In this document: positions 1 through 4,746 of the stretch, piece by piece | How positions within the stretch are numbered: the stretch's first letter is position 1 | How the letters are laid out: every line of letters starts with the position of its first letter | DNA from: Candidatus Collierbacteria bacterium | Lineage (GTDB): Bacteria; Patescibacteriota; Microgenomatia; UBA1400; MFAQ01 | Direction: 5' to 3' | Assembly (NCBI GenBank): GCA_003531665.1 | Contig: DQFC01000002.1 | Coordinates: forward strand, 16,515-28,624 | Length of the DNA: 12,110 nt | The notes under the pieces: model-generated | Database searches by the model: none | What the model was told of the DNA's origin: nothing | What the model saw: only the letters and a program-made list of their open reading frames with translations | Position numbers and translations under genes: made by a program

Positions 1-2
1 CT

Positions 3-188
3 CCAGGGAGGCTCGTCTGTCAGGATGGTTACGCTGCCTTTTACATCCCTCCGGGGACAAACAATGTATACATCCTCGCAGTAGACCCCTCCGGCGTAAT
101 AGTTTACACACCTCCAGTCCCTCTGGGATGGGTAAACATTTACTGCGATGCGGGCACGTTCCGCGAGATTATCGTTTTTTCCCAATAG
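3..188 (+). CDS. C-terminal part of an exported or pilin-associated protein (5' end outside window)
   Basis: An open frame enters from the left edge and ends at TAG 186-188, giving 61 residues. The fragment is rich in aromatic, Pro and Gly residues (motif YIPPGTNNVYI), contains two cysteines 42 residues apart, and ends REIIVFSQ. It resembles the C-terminal half of the next gene, which also has two cysteines at almost the same spacing (41), an LPEG/IPPG-like turn just after the first, and an ending TEIYLWSK. I infer a beta-rich extracellular domain with a disulfide, in a tandem paralog of the downstream Flp-type protein. The start and N-terminal domain lie outside the window, so the family cannot be named. 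A strong terminator follows five bases after the stop. Confidence 0.6.
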   Translation, partial: PGRLVCQDGYAAFYIPPGTNNVYILAVDPSGVIVYTPPVPLGWVNIYCDAGTFREIIVFSQ

Positions 189-192
189 ACTC

Positions 193-221
193 ATTAGCCT
201 GATTACAATCAGGCTAATTTT
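193..221 (+). terminator. Intrinsic terminator after the first (partial) gene
   Basis: A perfect 12-bp inverted repeat (ATTAGCCTGATT at 193-204 and its complement at 207-218) is followed by a short T run (218-221). With only two bases between the arms, the top pairs must open to make a loop. It separates the partial gene from the pilin-like gene, so each is probably its own transcription unit. Confidence 0.8.
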
Positions 222-287
222 ATATTCCCATCGCAATTTGCAGCACTGTCTTGTAGTAAAATATTTAAAGTATGTACCTTAACTCAT

Positions 288-292
288 GGAGG
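288..292 (+). promoter_or_regulatory. Shine-Dalgarno site of the pilin-like gene
   Basis: GGAGG lies four bases before the ATG at 297. It is one of only two clear Shine-Dalgarno sites in the window and it fixes the start of the pilin-like gene. Upstream I see no convincing promoter, only a weak TTGCAG (238-243) with an AT-rich stretch about 17 bases later. Confidence 0.75.
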
Positions 293-296
293 AAGC

Positions 297-743
297 ATGA
301 AAGAAAAAGGGCAAGGTCTGGTTGAGTATGCCGTAATTCTGGTTATGATAGCCATAGTTGTAGTGGCCGCTCTCTTGTTTTTGGGACCAATTATTGAGAA
401 GGGTTTTAACAGTGACTTCGACAATAAAAATATTATTGTTCCCAGCAATGACATCCCCGCCCACGCCAAAGAAATTGCGCACCCCAAACCGATCGACGCA
501 GTCGATGTTCCTATGGGAATCAGTGATTATTTACTTGAACAGCCAAGATCCTACAGCATATCTCATCTAAGTTGTCTGTATGTCTGGCTACCTGAGGGTG
601 CCAGCTTCTTGTATGCAGCCGCTCCCGTACAGCTTGAGACTGCCACTTCGATTTACATCCAGATGCCAATTGTCGGTAGCCGTCTAGTGACCATCTGTGC
701 AGCAGAGGGGATTTCAACCGAAATATACCTCTGGTCCAAATAA
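297..743 (+). CDS. Flp-type (type IVb) pilin-like protein with a C-terminal extracellular domain
   Basis: The protein has 148 residues. The first 36 match the Flp/TadE-type class III signal: a short basic leader (MKEKG), then QGLVEYAVILVMIAIVVVAA and LGPIIEKGF. Prepilin peptidase would cut after Gly5, placing Glu10 at +5 and Tyr11 at +6, the family hallmark. Residues 12-32 form the membrane/assembly helix. Unlike classic Flp pilins (50-80 residues), this one has a further 110 residues with two cysteines (C93, C134) and an aromatic, beta-rich C-terminus. It may be a minor or specialised pilin, or a pseudopilin-anchored surface protein. The start is supported by GGAGG. No tad assembly genes lie in the window. 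The upstream partial gene appears to share the C-terminal domain. Confidence 0.8.
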   Translation: MKEKGQGLVEYAVILVMIAIVVVAALLFLGPIIEKGFNSDFDNKNIIVPSNDIPAHAKEIAHPKPIDAVDVPMGISDYLLEQPRSYSISHLSCLYVWLPEGASFLYAAAPVQLETATSIYIQMPIVGSRLVTICAAEGISTEIYLWSK

Positions 744-758
744 CCCCATGTTTATACG

Positions 759-788
759 CCTCTTTGCTTCACCGCAAGGAGGTTTTTT
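759..788 (+). terminator. Intrinsic terminator of the pilin-like gene
   Basis: CCTCTTTGC (759-767) pairs with GCAAGGAGG (774-782), nine pairs with one G-U, across a six-base loop. TTTTTT (783-788) follows immediately. It begins 15 bases after the stop codon and is a textbook rho-independent terminator. Confidence 0.88.
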
Positions 789-866
789 AATGCCTAATTC
801 ATCCCCACATAGCTCTCGCTTCGCTCGCGGTTGAAGCTTTGTGCAACGTCCTCGAGCATTAAAAAA
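783..866. repeat. 11-bp inverted repeat bracketing a small GC-rich hairpin between two terminators
   Basis: TTTTTTAATGC (783-793) is the exact reverse complement of GCATTAAAAAA (856-866). The 62 bases between contain a smaller stem (GCTTC 818-822 with GAAGC 833-837) in a CTCGCTTCGCTCGCG stretch. The outer arms include the T run of the pilin terminator and the A run beside the next terminator. No open reading frame is visible. It could be a small palindromic element or a chance product of two facing terminators. Confidence 0.45.
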
Positions 867-893
867 TCCTGTCAATAAAATTGACAGGATTTT
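863..893 (-). terminator. Strong terminator of the lipoprotein gene, possibly bidirectional
   Basis: A perfect 14-bp stem (863-876 with 880-893, core AATCCTGTCAAT) has a three-base loop. On the minus strand it ends in TTTTTT (complement of 861-866), and on the plus strand in TTTT (890-893). It starts seven bases beyond the stop of the minus-strand lipoprotein gene and also blocks readthrough from the left. Confidence 0.88.
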
Positions 894-899
894 AAACTT

Positions 900-1319
900 T
901 TAGCAATCTATGTCAGTTCGTGTTCCATCCCCATGTCCCGAGACATAGGTACAAACGTGGCCGTCGTCACGGGTGTACTCATAGACATAGATTTTTCCTT
1001 GGTACACATTTCCGATATAACGAAACCCCTTTTGTTGTATGAACAGGGCGGTAATATCACCCTCACATGACACCGAAACCGACATTCCCGCGAACATTGC
1101 ACCGGTAATCGTACACGTTTTACCATCTTCGCGTGTATATTCGTAGAAGTCGGCATGTTCAGCATCGACGTGCCCGACATATCTGAAGGGAGGGACCATT
1201 TGTTCGGTGGATACATTAGCGGCTGGCGTCTCCGCCACATTTTCTGTATTGCTACCGCATGAAGCCAGAATCAAAGAAATTAAGAGTACAATCTGCAAAA
1301 GGCGGTTGTTGGGAAACAT
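900..1319 (-). CDS. Two-repeat secreted lipoprotein, family not recognised
   Basis: The protein has 139 residues. Residues 1-20 form a lipoprotein signal peptide (hydrophobic LLQIVLLISLILAS), and Cys21 in the LAS-C lipobox is the expected lipidation site, so the protein should be membrane-anchored and face outward. After a polar linker come two copies of a 41-residue module, residues 45-85 and 99-139. They align without gaps, with 16 identities by eye. Each runs FRY-x-G-x-V, then YEYTR-x-DG and CT, and ends in Cys, with its two cysteines 16 residues apart (C69/C85, C123/C139). I infer a disulfide per module. The ATG at 1319 is chosen over an in-frame TTG at 1337 because AAGGAG (1332-1327) lies seven bases upstream. 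It has its own promoter and terminator. No function can be assigned. Confidence 0.82.
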   Translation of the reverse strand: MFPNNRLLQIVLLISLILASCGSNTENVAETPAANVSTEQMVPPFRYVGHVDAEHADFYEYTREDGKTCTITGAMFAGMSVSVSCEGDITALFIQQKGFRYIGNVYQGKIYVYEYTRDDGHVCTYVSGHGDGTRTDIDC

Positions 1320-1326
1320 GCTATTT

Positions 1327-1332
1327 CTCCTT
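1327..1332 (-). promoter_or_regulatory. Shine-Dalgarno site of the lipoprotein gene
   Basis: On the minus strand AAGGAG ends seven bases before the ATG at 1319-1317. It decides the start codon: the in-frame TTG at 1337 would place this site inside the coding sequence. Confidence 0.8.
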
Positions 1333-1368
1333 TTCAATGTAGTGGTTTGGAATCGTTATCTATCCTAT

Positions 1369-1397
1369 ATTATATCACACGTCCTGTTTATACTCAA
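1369..1397 (-). promoter_or_regulatory. Promoter of the lipoprotein gene
   Basis: On the minus strand: -35 TTGAGT (1397-1392), 17-base spacer, perfect -10 TATAAT (1374-1369) preceded by TGA, giving an extended -10. Start of transcription is predicted near 1362, leaving a leader of roughly 43 bases that contains the Shine-Dalgarno site. The same TGATATAAT string appears before the T-box and the tRNA. Confidence 0.75.
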
Positions 1398-1428
1398 AGT
1401 GGATTCTGTCAGCCACGAGATACATGGC

Positions 1429-1457
1429 TTGACATTCGGGTTATTTTTGGGTTAAAT
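1429..1457 (+). promoter_or_regulatory. Promoter of the small-protein/Y-polymerase cassette (predicted leaderless)
   Basis: Perfect -35 TTGACA (1429-1434), 17-base spacer, -10 TTAAAT (1452-1457, four of six consensus bases). Only six bases separate the -10 from the ATG at 1464, so transcription should start at or next to the start codon. It is divergent from the lipoprotein promoter. I see no LexA-type operator. Confidence 0.65.
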
Positions 1458-1463
1458 GAGGAT

Positions 1464-1724
1464 ATGATTCAAAAAATATCTGCCCCGGTTTCAGTAGAGA
1501 CAGTTTACGATCATCGTAAGCGCACCATTGCACCCAGACGTATCTTTTGGGATGGTCAGATTTTTCGGATAGCTCAAGTTGGTCTTCATCATACTTTTCG
1601 TGAAGGCCGCACTCTATTTCACATTTTTTCGGTTACTACCCAAAATTTATCCTTTAGATTAAGGCTGGACACTGACTCATTATTTTGGACCCTAGAAGAA
1701 ATCTCCGATGGGTTTGCCAATTAA
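1464..1724 (+). CDS. Small DUF6504-like protein paired with a Y-family polymerase
   Basis: The protein has 86 residues. Its core reads IFWDGQIFRIAQV (27-39), then REG (46-48), LFHIFSV (51-57), FRLRLD (64-69) and FWTLEEI (74-80). This pattern of an F/Y-W-x-G-x-x-Y/F strand followed by alternating strands and a closing W-x-L resembles DUF6504, a small family of unknown function that I recall from actinobacterial genomes near translesion-polymerase genes. That match is from memory. It is 12 bases upstream of the polymerase and shares its promoter, so a role accompanying lesion bypass is a reasonable inference. The ATG at 1464 is preferred over an in-frame ATG at 1347 because the -35/-10 pair lies between them. 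No Shine-Dalgarno site is at a workable distance. Confidence 0.65.
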   Translation: MIQKISAPVSVETVYDHRKRTIAPRRIFWDGQIFRIAQVGLHHTFREGRTLFHIFSVTTQNLSFRLRLDTDSLFWTLEEISDGFAN

Positions 1725-1736
1725 GCCCACTCGTCT

Positions 1737-2951
1737 ATGCGGTTAGACTTCAATCCTGCTCCATCCACGGTCATGCACATTGACCTAAATTCCTGTTTCG
1801 CCACTATCGAACAGCAAGCCAACCCACTCCTTCGTGATAAACCTATTGCCGTGGCTGCCTACGATAGTCCTAATGGCTGTATCCTCGCTCCTTCGGTCCA
1901 AGCCAAGAAGCTTGGTATCAAAGTCGGCATGCGCGTCAAAGATGGTCGCCTTCTTTGTCCGGATCTCATTGTTCTCCCTTCAGACCCGGATAAATACCGG
2001 TCGGTTCACCTTGGTCTCAAGAAAGTTTTATCCGTCTATACTCCGGACATAGTCCCCAAGTCTATCGACGAGTTCGTTTTGAATTTTGCCGGAACCCCGG
2101 CTCTCAGAAGAGACCTCTTCCTTATCGGCCAAGAAGTCAAGGATCGTATCCGGAAAGAAGTGGGGGATTATTTGACGGTTTCTATTGGTCTTGGGCCAAA
2201 TCGCTTTCTTGCCAAGACGGCCAGCAATCTTCATAAGCCGGATGGTCTCGACGAGATTAATAAAAATAATTTTTTAAAAATATACGAGAGTCTTACCCTT
2301 ACGGATCTTACCGGCATAGCTAGACAAAATGCTATCCGTTTAAACTCAGCCGGTATTTACACGGTCTTGGATTTTTTCAATGCCGACCTGCGGACCTTGC
2401 GGGCGGCCTTCCACTCCATCTCGGATTATTACTGGTTTGTTCGCCTTAGGGGTTGGGAAGTAGACGATGTTGATTGGGGAGTGAAAAGCTTTGGCCACTC
2501 TTACGCCCTTCCCAAGTTTCTGACCAAGCCGGAAGAAATGGCTCCAATTCTCACGAAGCTGGTAGAGAAGCTTGGTTTCCGTATGCGTGGATCAGGCTTT
2601 CAAGCCAAAGGAGTCCATCTGGGGATCCTCTACCGCGACCACGAGTTCTGGCACCAAGGAATTAGGCTGGATCAGCCTCTCTTCTTGAGCCAGGATATTT
2701 ACCGCGTGGCTTACCGTCTTCTTTCACACTCTCCATATCGTTTGCCGGTGCGTAATTTAGCTGTATCTTGTTTTGGTCTTTCGGAGAGGTGCAGCTTGCA
2801 GCTTGGTTTATTCGAGGACAAAATAAAAAAAGAGTCTCTAGTGTCAGCGATAGACGATATCAACGATCGGTGGGGAAACTTTGTCATTACTCCAGCCATG
2901 ATGGTCAATACAGGGAATGCTATCCAAGACCGGATAAGTTTTGGGAAATAA
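1737..2951 (+). CDS. dinB: Y-family translesion DNA polymerase (DNA polymerase IV-like)
   Basis: The protein has 404 residues, full length for the family, and performs template-directed DNA synthesis past lesions. The palm has HIDLNSCFA at 14-22, with Asp16 as the first metal ligand and Phe21 at the steric-gate position that excludes ribonucleotides. SIDE at 109-112 supplies Asp111 and Glu112. Fingers and thumb follow, with a helix-hairpin-helix-like stretch near 190-230 and a little-finger domain near 250-350. QLGLF at 355-359 fits the beta-clamp-binding consensus. The tail (AIDDINDRWG, 371-380) is common in DinB/UmuC proteins. The second acidic residue of the usual DxD is Asn18. Pol IV, UmuC or ImuB-like subtypes cannot be separated by eye, but the intact catalytic triad argues against an inactive ImuB. 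No Shine-Dalgarno site is seen; translation may be coupled to the upstream gene. Confidence 0.92.
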   Translation: MRLDFNPAPSTVMHIDLNSCFATIEQQANPLLRDKPIAVAAYDSPNGCILAPSVQAKKLGIKVGMRVKDGRLLCPDLIVLPSDPDKYRSVHLGLKKVLSVYTPDIVPKSIDEFVLNFAGTPALRRDLFLIGQEVKDRIRKEVGDYLTVSIGLGPNRFLAKTASNLHKPDGLDEINKNNFLKIYESLTLTDLTGIARQNAIRLNSAGIYTVLDFFNADLRTLRAAFHSISDYYWFVRLRGWEVDDVDWGVKSFGHSYALPKFLTKPEEMAPILTKLVEKLGFRMRGSGFQAKGVHLGILYRDHEFWHQGIRLDQPLFLSQDIYRVAYRLLSHSPYRLPVRNLAVSCFGLSERCSLQLGLFEDKIKKESLVSAIDDINDRWGNFVITPAMMVNTGNAIQDRISFGK

Positions 2952-2952
2952 T

Positions 2953-3342
2953 CTAGTGTTTCTCGTACAGAGCCTCACCTGCTACTGCATCAGCTTTAGT
3001 CGGGTGAACTGTCCCGTCTGGGTGATTGGCGGGGGAATAGACGGTATATAGTTTCAATGGTTCGGACGTGGATGTATTAATGATATTGTGGTTTGTTCCG
3101 GCAGGCACTATAACAACGTCATTAGCCTTAAAAATTGTTTCTTCGTCGTTCAGAATAGCCTTACCTTGTCCGGCCTCAAATCTAAAAAATTGATCGATAT
3201 TGGGGTGCACCTCCATGCCTATCTCCTCGCCTGGAAGTAGGCTCATTAAGACAAGCTGGGAGTGGGGGGCCGTAAAAATCACCTTCCTAAAGTTGGTATT
3301 GGTTACTGTTTCAGCCTCGATATTTGTATGAAATCCGACCAT
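2953..3342 (-). CDS. Small single-domain cupin protein
   Basis: The protein has 129 residues and one conserved beta-barrel domain. Motif 1 spans PGEEIGMEVHPNIDQFFRF (37-55) followed by EAGQGKA (56-62). Motif 2 is PAGTNHNIIN (80-89). His46 and His85, with Glu44 or Asp50, are likely metal ligands. It resembles the mannose-6-phosphate isomerase-like group of stand-alone cupins, whose substrates are mostly unknown, so no reaction is assigned. It is convergent with the polymerase gene, with a single base between the two stop codons and no visible terminator between them. AGAG seven bases before the ATG is at best a weak ribosome-binding site, and I could not find a convincing promoter. Confidence 0.85.
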   Translation of the reverse strand: MVGFHTNIEAETVTNTNFRKVIFTAPHSQLVLMSLLPGEEIGMEVHPNIDQFFRFEAGQGKAILNDEETIFKANDVVIVPAGTNHNIINTSTSEPLKLYTVYSPANHPDGTVHPTKADAVAGEALYEKH

Positions 3343-3447
3343 ATTCTCTAAAATTAATAATACTTCATCTTACATCAGAATTCGCCGGTGTGTCTCTGGG
3401 CATGAGTCGTGCCTGTCCAGGCTACGGGCACAAATGGGACCCCTGGC

Positions 3448-3476
3448 TTGACAAAAGACCTATAATAGAGTACAAT
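3448..3476 (+). promoter_or_regulatory. Promoter of the VanW-like gene (predicted leaderless)
   Basis: Perfect -35 TTGACA (3448-3453), 17-base spacer, -10 TACAAT (3471-3476, five of six). The ATG follows nine bases later at 3486, so the mRNA should have at most a few untranslated bases. A TATAAT at 3461-3466 lies inside the spacer, too close to this -35 to be its partner. Confidence 0.78.
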
Positions 3477-3485
3477 CCTCTTTCT

Positions 3486-4145
3486 ATGAAAAAAATAATA
3501 CTACTCATTCTGACCACTATGATCATTGGTCGGCCGGAGGTTCCGGCTGCTTCTCCCGTGGTCAAAAATTACAGCCAGGAAGTTCTTGCCAGCCGAGAAA
3601 TTGATATGGAGTATCGATACAGAGTACCATCGGTCAGTAAGGTGTTTAAAGATAATATTCTCTTAAATATCGCCTATTTGGATGGTCGTGTCTCCTCAGC
3701 CTCGGAAATAAATTGGGAAGAGATCGACAGGCCATTTCATTCGGAGTTTACCCTCAAGCCAAATGAGGCCTTTGCATATCACGATGCAATCTTACCCGAG
3801 TATAAGGACAAGGTGGTGGTAACTACCAACGCCCGCTTCAACAAACAAGATGGATTTAAAACCGATGGGTACCTCTATGGAGATGGAGTATGTCAGCTAG
3901 CCTCCCTAATGAATTGGGCTGCTAGAGACGCGCAGCTAGACGTTACTCAGTATACCAACCACGATTTTGCCGTCATTCCCGAAGTCCCCAAACAATTTGG
4001 TGTGGCGATCTATCTGGATCCGGGCAACAAGCTTTCAAGTGCCAGAAAAAACCTTTACATCGTGAACAACCAAAGCCAATCTGTCACCTTCAATTTTGAC
4101 TATCAAAATGGTCAGCTGAAGATTTCAGTGACCAAAGACGCCTAA
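3486..4145 (+). CDS. Exported VanW-domain protein
   Basis: The protein has 219 residues. An N-terminal basic-hydrophobic segment (MKKIILLILTTMII) suggests a signal peptide, possibly cleaved near the AAS at 21-23. The body carries the VanW-family pattern: FTLKPNEAFAYH (88-99), a GFKTDGYLYGDGVCQLAS block (123-140) in which GxGVCQxAS is the hallmark, then AARDAQLDV and TNHDFAVIPEVP (157-168). VanW domains occur in cell-envelope proteins of Gram-positive bacteria and many CPR genomes. Their biochemical role is unclear, and this is not evidence of vancomycin resistance. The ATG at 3486 is preferred over an in-frame ATG at 3324 because a near-consensus promoter lies between them and only the shorter form begins with a signal peptide. 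A terminator follows the stop. Confidence 0.85.
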   Translation: MKKIILLILTTMIIGRPEVPAASPVVKNYSQEVLASREIDMEYRYRVPSVSKVFKDNILLNIAYLDGRVSSASEINWEEIDRPFHSEFTLKPNEAFAYHDAILPEYKDKVVVTTNARFNKQDGFKTDGYLYGDGVCQLASLMNWAARDAQLDVTQYTNHDFAVIPEVPKQFGVAIYLDPGNKLSSARKNLYIVNNQSQSVTFNFDYQNGQLKISVTKDA

Positions 4146-4158
4146 ATATCTTGCCAAC

Positions 4159-4196
4159 AAAAAGCCACCTATCTGTAAGGAAAGAGTGGCTTTTTT
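4159..4196. terminator. Intrinsic terminator, likely bidirectional
   Basis: AAAAAGCCAC (4159-4168) pairs perfectly with GTGGCTTTTT (4186-4195) around a 17-base loop, with a T run 4191-4196. In the plus direction it ends the VanW-like transcript. On the minus strand the same stem ends in TTTTT and would terminate the candidate RNA entering from the right. Confidence 0.88.
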
Positions 4197-4417
4197 CTCT
4201 GCTTTACACCGGCTACCATGTACCGAATTTTTAGATTTCTTAGCTTGTAATCCGGACGGATTCTTACATTCCGTTATCTCTTGGCAGATAACACACGGAC
4301 CTCAGAGAAGGTCTAGGATCCCTAGGCTGTGTTACCACTTAAAAGTGCGGTGTACCAATAAAGGCTAGGAAGTTCGTAATTCTGTTAACTTATCCCTACA
4401 CCTTTATATGTGGGATT
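4160..4417 (-). ncRNA. Candidate structured non-coding RNA of about 255 nt, family not recognised
   Basis: This stretch has no credible gene but many complementary segments. They include TACACCG 4205-4211 with CGGTGTA 4348-4354, a seven-bp helix closing about 150 nt. Inside are TAACACA 4289-4295 with TGTGTTA 4328-4334; GTTATCT 4273-4279 with AGATAAC 4286-4292, exclusive of the previous one; GACCT 4298-4302 with AGGTC 4309-4313; TAGG 4314-4317 with CCTA 4321-4324; and AATCC 4249-4253 with GGATT 4258-4262. Outside lies ATCCC/GGGAT 4392-4416. The minus strand is favoured because a consensus-like promoter sits just upstream and a terminator just downstream, but G-U-free helices fit either strand. 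I see no RNase P, tmRNA, 6S or SRP signatures. The two mutually exclusive helices hint at a switch. Boundaries are estimates. Confidence 0.45.
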
Positions 4418-4423
4418 AATTAC

Positions 4424-4452
4424 AATGTAGAATGATTTTTTGCATTTGTCAA
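4424..4452 (-). promoter_or_regulatory. Promoter for the candidate non-coding RNA
   Basis: On the minus strand: perfect -35 TTGACA (4452-4447), exactly 17 bases, -10 TACATT (4429-4424, four of six). Predicted start near 4417. No minus-strand gene lies between it and the terminator at 4159-4196. Confidence 0.55.
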
Positions 4453-4501
4453 GACTGGCAATAAGTATTAGAAAAATTTCTCCACGAACAATTTGGTACT
4501 C

Positions 4502-4549
4502 TTGAACGAGGTCGTACAACCGTCATAATCGTCGTTTTATTGATATAAT
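4502..4549 (+). promoter_or_regulatory. Promoter region of the ileS T-box leader (two overlapping candidates)
   Basis: Candidate 1: TTGAAC (4502-4507), 16 bases, CATAAT (4524-4529). Candidate 2: extended -10 TGA-TATAAT (4541-4549) without a good -35, predicting a start near 4556, just before the Stem I hairpin. Candidate 2 fits the leader better and repeats the TGATATAAT string found at two other promoters in the window. Confidence 0.6.
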
Positions 4550-4555
4550 AGCTTT

Positions 4556-4724
4556 AAAGCGTTTGAGTCTGGCTATCACCAGACGAGCTGGAAGAAGAAA
4601 TTCATTAGACCTTCCCGGTGAGCCCGTAATAGCCTAAAACAAGTAAAAAATTAGATGGTACCGTCCTAGAAAACTTTCTTTCTAAGACTCTAATCTCCAA
4701 GGGATCGCCTACGGGGATTTTTTT
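4556..4724 (+). promoter_or_regulatory. ileS T-box riboswitch with ultrashort Stem I, transcription-terminating type
   Basis: T-boxes sense uncharged tRNA and let the synthetase gene be transcribed. Stem I here is one hairpin, GTCTGG (4567-4572) and CCAGAC (4579-4584), with loop CTATCA holding the Ile codon ATC followed by a purine. Stem II may use GGAAG 4590-4594 with CTTCC 4611-4615. The antiterminator is TTAGA (4651-4655), bulge TGGTACC (4656-4662), GTC and TAGAAA (to 4672), loop, then TTTCTA, GAC and TCTAA (4679-4693). The bulge keeps the T-box core UGGNACC, and U at the variable position matches the A discriminator of tRNA-Ile. The last antiterminator bases overlap the terminator stem (4692-4719). 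Minimal Stem I with the codon in its terminal loop is known from actinobacterial ileS T-boxes, which act on translation. This one appears to act on transcription. Confidence 0.85.
4692..4724 (+). terminator. Attenuator terminator of the T-box leader
   Basis: AATCTCC (4692-4698) pairs with GGGGATT (4713-4719), one G-U, with a possible inner AGG/CCT, followed by seven T (4718-4724). Its 5' arm shares 4692-4693 with the antiterminator, so the two folds compete. Confidence 0.75.
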
Positions 4725-4732
4725 GTAGCCAC

Positions 4733-4738
4733 TATAAT
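4733..4738 (+). promoter_or_regulatory. Possible bypass -10 box directly before ileS
   Basis: A perfect TATAAT lies eight bases before the ATG, the same spacing as the leaderless promoters in this window. No -35 or extended -10 is visible, so it may be chance. Confidence 0.3.
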
Positions 4739-4746
4739 AAACACAT

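Noticed and set aside
1320..1337. TTG start of the lipoprotein gene at 1337
   Set aside because: The AAGGAG site at 1332-1327 is ideally placed for ATG 1319 and would be inside the gene.
1347..1463. Longer start for the DUF6504-like gene at 1347
   Set aside because: The extension runs through both divergent promoters, and the family-like core begins after 1464.
1375..1465. LexA operator before the polymerase cassette
   Set aside because: Neither CTGT-N8-ACAG nor a GAAC/GTTC-type box is present, only a weak GTGG/CCAC dyad at 1399-1416.
3401..3435. GTGCC/GGCAC dyad upstream of the VanW-like promoter
   Set aside because: Short and imperfect. It could be an operator, but nothing else supports it.
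3461..3466. TATAAT paired with TTGACA at 3448
   Set aside because: The spacer is only seven bases. The TACAAT at 3471 gives the correct 17.
3324..3485. N-terminal extension of the VanW-like protein from an in-frame ATG at 3324
   Set aside because: It would span a near-consensus promoter and bury the signal peptide. It also overlaps the cupin gene start.
4186..4368. 60-residue open frame in the non-coding block
   Set aside because: It starts inside the terminator, has no ribosome-binding site or recognisable pattern, and overlaps the helices of the candidate RNA.
4160..4417. RNase P RNA, tmRNA, 6S or SRP RNA
   Set aside because: No GAGGAAAGTCC or ACAGAA block, no tRNA-like end, no long rod with central bulge and no SRP tetraloop motif was seen on either strand.
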